DNA from: Nitrospira sp.
Lineage (GTDB): Bacteria > Nitrospirota > Nitrospiria > Nitrospirales > Nitrospiraceae
NCBI GenBank assembly: GCA_005116955.1
Contig: SWDI01000006.1
Location: 104,619 to 168,618 of the forward strand
Direction: 5' to 3'
DNA length: 64,000 nt
Shown one piece after another: positions 62,280-64,000 of the stretch; the stretch's first letter is position 1, and each line of letters starts with the position of its first letter. A program made the translations under genes and the position numbers. The notes beneath the pieces are model-generated. The model was not told where the DNA came from. It ran no database searches and saw only the letters and a list, made by a program, of their open reading frames with translations.

Positions 62280-64000
62280 ATGAGCACCGAGAACCCAATT
62301 CCTTCTGCAAAGTCCGAGGCCGCTTCGACGGATCCCGCTGATCGCATCATTCACTATCACATTCGGACCAAGCATCAGTTCAATCGTTACGCCCGCTCGT
62401 CTGGTTTTCTGGATTGGGCGAATCAGCCCGATCCCTTTCGCCGGTTTGAGGGAGCCCAGTTGCTACCTCTTCCATTGCTCAAGCCCGATAAAGAGCCTCT
62501 GTCCCCTACCTACGCTGCGATTTACGAACGAGAAGCTGTTGCTTGTCAGCCTGTCAGCTTGAGCACGTTGTCCCGTTTCTTTGAGTTCGCCCTGGCCTTG
62601 TCGGCGTGGAAGAAGGCGGGGGAGTCAGAATGGGCGCTGCGGAGTAATCCCTCGTCAGGGAATCTGCATCCGACAGAAGGCTATGTGGTCATACCAAAGA
62701 TCGATGGGCTCGATCTGAAACCGGGTCTCTTTCATTACGCGCCGAAGGAACATGGTCTGGAATGGCGGGCTGAGTTTCCGGCTGAACATGTTGCTCGGCT
62801 GCTGGCACCCTTTCCTGCCGATGCGTTTCTCTTCGGACTGACCTCGGTTCATTGGCGGGAAGCTTGGAAATATGGCGAGCGGGCTTTCCGCTATTGCAAT
62901 CACGATGTCGGCCATGCGATCGGAAGCGCGCGGATCGCTGCGGCAACGTTGGGTTGGAATATAGCGTTGCTAGACGGTGTGGATCAAGACACAGTGGCGA
63001 TGCTACTCGGGACAGATCGCAAGGACGACTTCGGTGAAGCTGAGCCGGAGCATCCTGACTGTCTGGCAGTGATCTGGCCCTCAGGGGAGGTGAGGGGAGA
63101 GCAACGAATGGTGCCGTTGTTTCTCGATAGGGCGATTGTGAAGGAGTTGGCCGGTGCGACATGGCATGGGAAAGCCAATCGACTGAGCCAAGAGCATGGG
63201 GTCCACTGGGACATTATCGACGAAGTGGCCGAGGCTTCATGGCAACTTGCTGGTGATGAACGTAATGTTCTGTTTCAGTCTCCTCGTGTCACCCCTCATC
63301 CTGTACCCCTCGCGCCTCACGGCCCATTGGCTGGCCAGATCATTCGCCAGCGCCGAAGCGCTGTCTCGTTTGACGGCAAAACGTCGATATCTGCTTCGGC
63401 CTTCTTTCATATGATGCAACAGGTCCTGCCTCGCGTTGAACGGCCACAGTTGGACCGGCCGATGCCGTGGGATGTGTGGCCCTATGATCCGACGATTCAT
63501 CTTCTGATATTTGTCCATCGAGTGGATGGATTGACGCCTGGGCTCTATTGCCTCGTCCGTGATCCGAAGAAGTTAACGTTCATTCAACAAGCTGTGAATC
63601 CCGAGTTGACATGGACCCTTGTACCGGAGTGTCCTGATGATCTCCCGCTCTACTGGTTGCTCGAAGGCGATGCCCGCAAGCTGGCTGTGCAGGTGAGTTG
63701 CCATCAGGATATTGCCGGCGACAGTGCGTTCTCGTTCGGGATGCTGGCTGAGTTTGAAGGCACGTTGCGGGAACGAGGCGCCTGGTGGTATCCACGCATG
63801 TTTTGGGAAGCGGGCTTGCTCGGGCAGGTCTTGTATCTGGAAGCGGAAGTGGCAGGAGTGCGGGCGACGGGAATCGGTTGCTTCTTCGATGATCCGGTCC
63901 ACGAGATTATTGGGGTGAAGGCGTTGGCCATGCAATCCCTCTATCACTTCACAATTGGTGGGCCGGTGGAAGATCGACGCTTGCAGATGTTACCGCCGTA
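62280..64000 (+). CDS. SagB-type nitroreductase-like dehydrogenase (two domains, 3' end outside window)
   Basis: The frame is open from ATG 62280 through base 64000 without stop (573 codons). The N-terminal half (about 20-270) matches the SagB/ThcOx group of FMN-dependent dehydrogenases: HYHIRTKHQFNRYARSSG, RSNPSSGNLHPTEGYVV, HYAPKEHGLE, FRYCNHDVGHAIGSARIAAATLGW. A second related nitroreductase-like half begins near residue 355 (IIRQRRSAVSFDGKTSISASAFFHMM). Single-domain SagB enzymes oxidise thiazolines or oxazolines in peptide biosynthesis; no cyclodehydratase or precursor is seen here, so its substrate is open. Confidence 0.82.
   Translation, partial: MSTENPIPSAKSEAASTDPADRIIHYHIRTKHQFNRYARSSGFLDWANQPDPFRRFEGAQLLPLPLLKPDKEPLSPTYAAIYEREAVACQPVSLSTLSRFFEFALALSAWKKAGESEWALRSNPSSGNLHPTEGYVVIPKIDGLDLKPGLFHYAPKEHGLEWRAEFPAEHVARLLAPFPADAFLFGLTSVHWREAWKYGERAFRYCNHDVGHAIGSARIAAATLGWNIALLDGVDQDTVAMLLGTDRKDDFGEAEPEHPDCLAVIWPSGEVRGEQRMVPLFLDRAIVKELAGATWHGKANRLSQEHGVHWDIIDEVAEASWQLAGDERNVLFQSPRVTPHPVPLAPHGPLAGQIIRQRRSAVSFDGKTSISASAFFHMMQQVLPRVERPQLDRPMPWDVWPYDPTIHLLIFVHRVDGLTPGLYCLVRDPKKLTFIQQAVNPELTWTLVPECPDDLPLYWLLEGDARKLAVQVSCHQDIAGDSAFSFGMLAEFEGTLRERGAWWYPRMFWEAGLLGQVLYLEAEVAGVRATGIGCFFDDPVHEIIGVKALAMQSLYHFTIGGPVEDRRLQMLPP

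Noticed and set aside
1..64000. CRISPR arrays, rRNA genes, prophage modules
   Set aside because: None seen; the only regular direct repeats are the protein-coding units of the RTX gene and the parS-like palindromes.

Overview
The window looks like a chromosome stretch from a Nitrospira-type bacterium (Nitrospirota). This is an inference from the overall style: a Gram-negative envelope (TonB receptors, PagL-like barrel, lipoproteins), moderately high G+C, a full anaerobic-type cobalamin locus with CbiX and a DUF3209-like protein, and interspersed palindromic repeats. No marker gene in the window proves the taxon.

Layout. 0.1-5.5 kb: gcvH, lpdA, a helix-hairpin-helix protein, tyrS, tRNA-Gly(CCC), a lipoprotein and a small membrane-anchored protein. 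5.5-7.4 kb: rpmB and an IS1380-type transposase, both on the minus strand. 7.6-34 kb: a cobalamin/cobalt super-locus with four cobalamin riboswitches. The first precedes btuF-btuC-btuD plus a nitrilase-family gene; the second precedes a BtuB-like receptor; the third precedes a roughly 15-kb biosynthetic operon (cbiX to cbiP, ending with a NiCoT cobalt transporter); the fourth precedes a second TonB receptor, a PepSY membrane protein and a TonB transducer. Receptors seem to be controlled at the ribosome-binding site, the ABC importer and the biosynthetic operon by intrinsic terminators. cbiD and the second receptor each have an internal deletion plus frameshift, and the PepSY gene seems to lack its 5' end.

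34-43.7 kb: DAHP synthase, a third TonB receptor flanked by a His-rich small protein and a TonB C-terminal-domain protein, a PAP2 phosphatase, a COG0523 GTPase, a YciH/SUI1 protein, a c-type-cytochrome-like lipoprotein and a small outer-membrane barrel. 43.7-50.8 kb is accessory: a decayed fragment of a B12-dependent radical SAM gene (intact paralogue at 51-52.6 kb), a plasmid-type ParA/KorB-like ParB pair, three copies of a perfect 20-bp palindrome that probably form its centromere, a repeat-rich RTX/VCBS protein, a MITE-like element and mazEF. 51-64 kb: B12-binding radical SAM, tadA, an ECF sigma/anti-sigma pair, a glycosyltransferase, TPR proteins, asnB, a PagL-like deacylase with a lipoprotein, and a two-domain SagB-type nitroreductase cut by the window end.

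Functionally the centre of the window takes up cobalt and corrinoids, makes the corrin ring from uroporphyrinogen III to cobyric acid, and senses the end product. CbiJ (precorrin-6A reductase), CbiB and the lower-ligand genes were not found here. A flavin reductase/2Fe-2S/DUF3209 module sits directly behind cbiX and is the best candidate for an undescribed redox component of the pathway.
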